Positions 63,903-64,000 of a stretch of DNA of 64,000 bases are shown piece after piece. The notes beneath the pieces are model-generated. The model was given only the letters and a program-made list of their open reading frames with translations. It searched no databases and was not told the origin of the DNA. The position numbers and the translations under genes were made by a program. Positions within the stretch are counted from its first letter, which is position 1; every line of letters begins with the position of its first letter. The stretch spans positions 186,001 to 250,000 of the forward strand of contig NZ_JBOFTR010000015.1 of the NCBI RefSeq assembly GCF_051652165.1, given 5' to 3'. This stretch comes from Plesiomonas sp051652165. Its GTDB lineage: Bacteria; Pseudomonadota; Gammaproteobacteria; Enterobacterales; CAMTGL01.

Positions 63903-64000
63903 ATGGAACAGCACCGTCCTGTACGCCGAGCACTACTCAGCGTTTCTGATAAAACGGGCATTGTAGAATTTGCTCGTGCTTTAACAGCTCGCCACATTGA
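63903..64000 (+). CDS. purH: Bifunctional AICAR formyltransferase/IMP cyclohydrolase PurH (3' end cut)
   Basis: PurH does the last two steps of IMP synthesis. Only the first 32 residues are visible (MEQHRPVRRALLSVSDKTG and IVEFARALTARHI), nearly identical to the E. coli PurH N-terminus, in the MGS-like IMP cyclohydrolase domain. AAGGGG lies upstream of the ATG. A perfect PurR box sits in its promoter region. Confidence 0.93.
   Translation, partial: MEQHRPVRRALLSVSDKTGIVEFARALTARHI

Overview
This window reads as core chromosome of a gammaproteobacterium close to the Enterobacterales/Vibrionales/Aeromonadales border. Much of the gene order matches Escherichia coli: zur/dusA-pspG, nsrR-rnr-rlmB, rpsF-priB-rpsR-rplI, tsaE-amiB-mutL-miaA-hfq-hflXKC, tRNA-Gly/orn/rsgA/psd/mscM, epmA/frdABCD-blc-sugE-entericidin, groESL/fxsA/aspA-dcuA and cutA-dsbD. 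It also has genes typical of polar-flagellated relatives (MotX, a TIGR03899-type protein, rplI-dnaB-alr order). Plesiomonas is my best guess, but this is inference from synteny only.

Layout. 1-9300: sulfate assimilation (cysC cut by the window edge, cysQ, cysJIH) with an outer-membrane beta-barrel protein, a PCuAC copper chaperone and pspG. 9400-24000: dusA/zur, pgi, a MOSC protein, alr-dnaB, the S6-PriB-S18-L9 operon, rlmB-rnr-nsrR, then hmp (NO detoxification, with a visible NsrR operator) and motX. 24100-33600: the long minus-strand tsaE-amiB-mutL-miaA-hfq-hflX-hflK-hflC cluster. 33800-36200: queG, a 0.5 kb intergenic region with two perfect DnaA boxes, and five identical tRNA-Gly(GCC) genes. 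36370-44000: orn, rsgA, psd, mscM, epmA. 44390-51700: frdABCD, blc, a guanidine exporter under a guanidine-II riboswitch, a DUF2157-like membrane protein, ppnP, an entericidin and a small unknown protein. 51900-58100: groESL behind a clear sigma-32 promoter, fxsA, aspA and dcuA. 58100-64000: a strongly AT-rich orphan gene inserted between dcuA and cutA, then cutA-dsbD, an orphan LuxR-type response regulator, a MarC-family protein, and the start of purH behind a perfect PurR box.

Functional themes are sulfur assimilation (cys), anaerobic fumarate respiration (aspA makes fumarate, DcuA exchanges C4-dicarboxylates, FrdABCD reduces fumarate), nitric-oxide stress (nsrR/hmp) and protein/RNA quality control (groESL, hflKC, rnr, orn, hfq). 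Nearly everything is conserved core. The best candidates for new biology are the AT-rich 481-residue protein at 58108-59553, whose N-terminus resembles translocated type III effectors; the DnaA-box region next to the tRNA-Gly cluster, placed where E. coli has datA; a 31-residue predicted membrane protein with its own promoter and ribosome binding site at 2542-2637; and several uncatalogued leader or intergenic hairpins.
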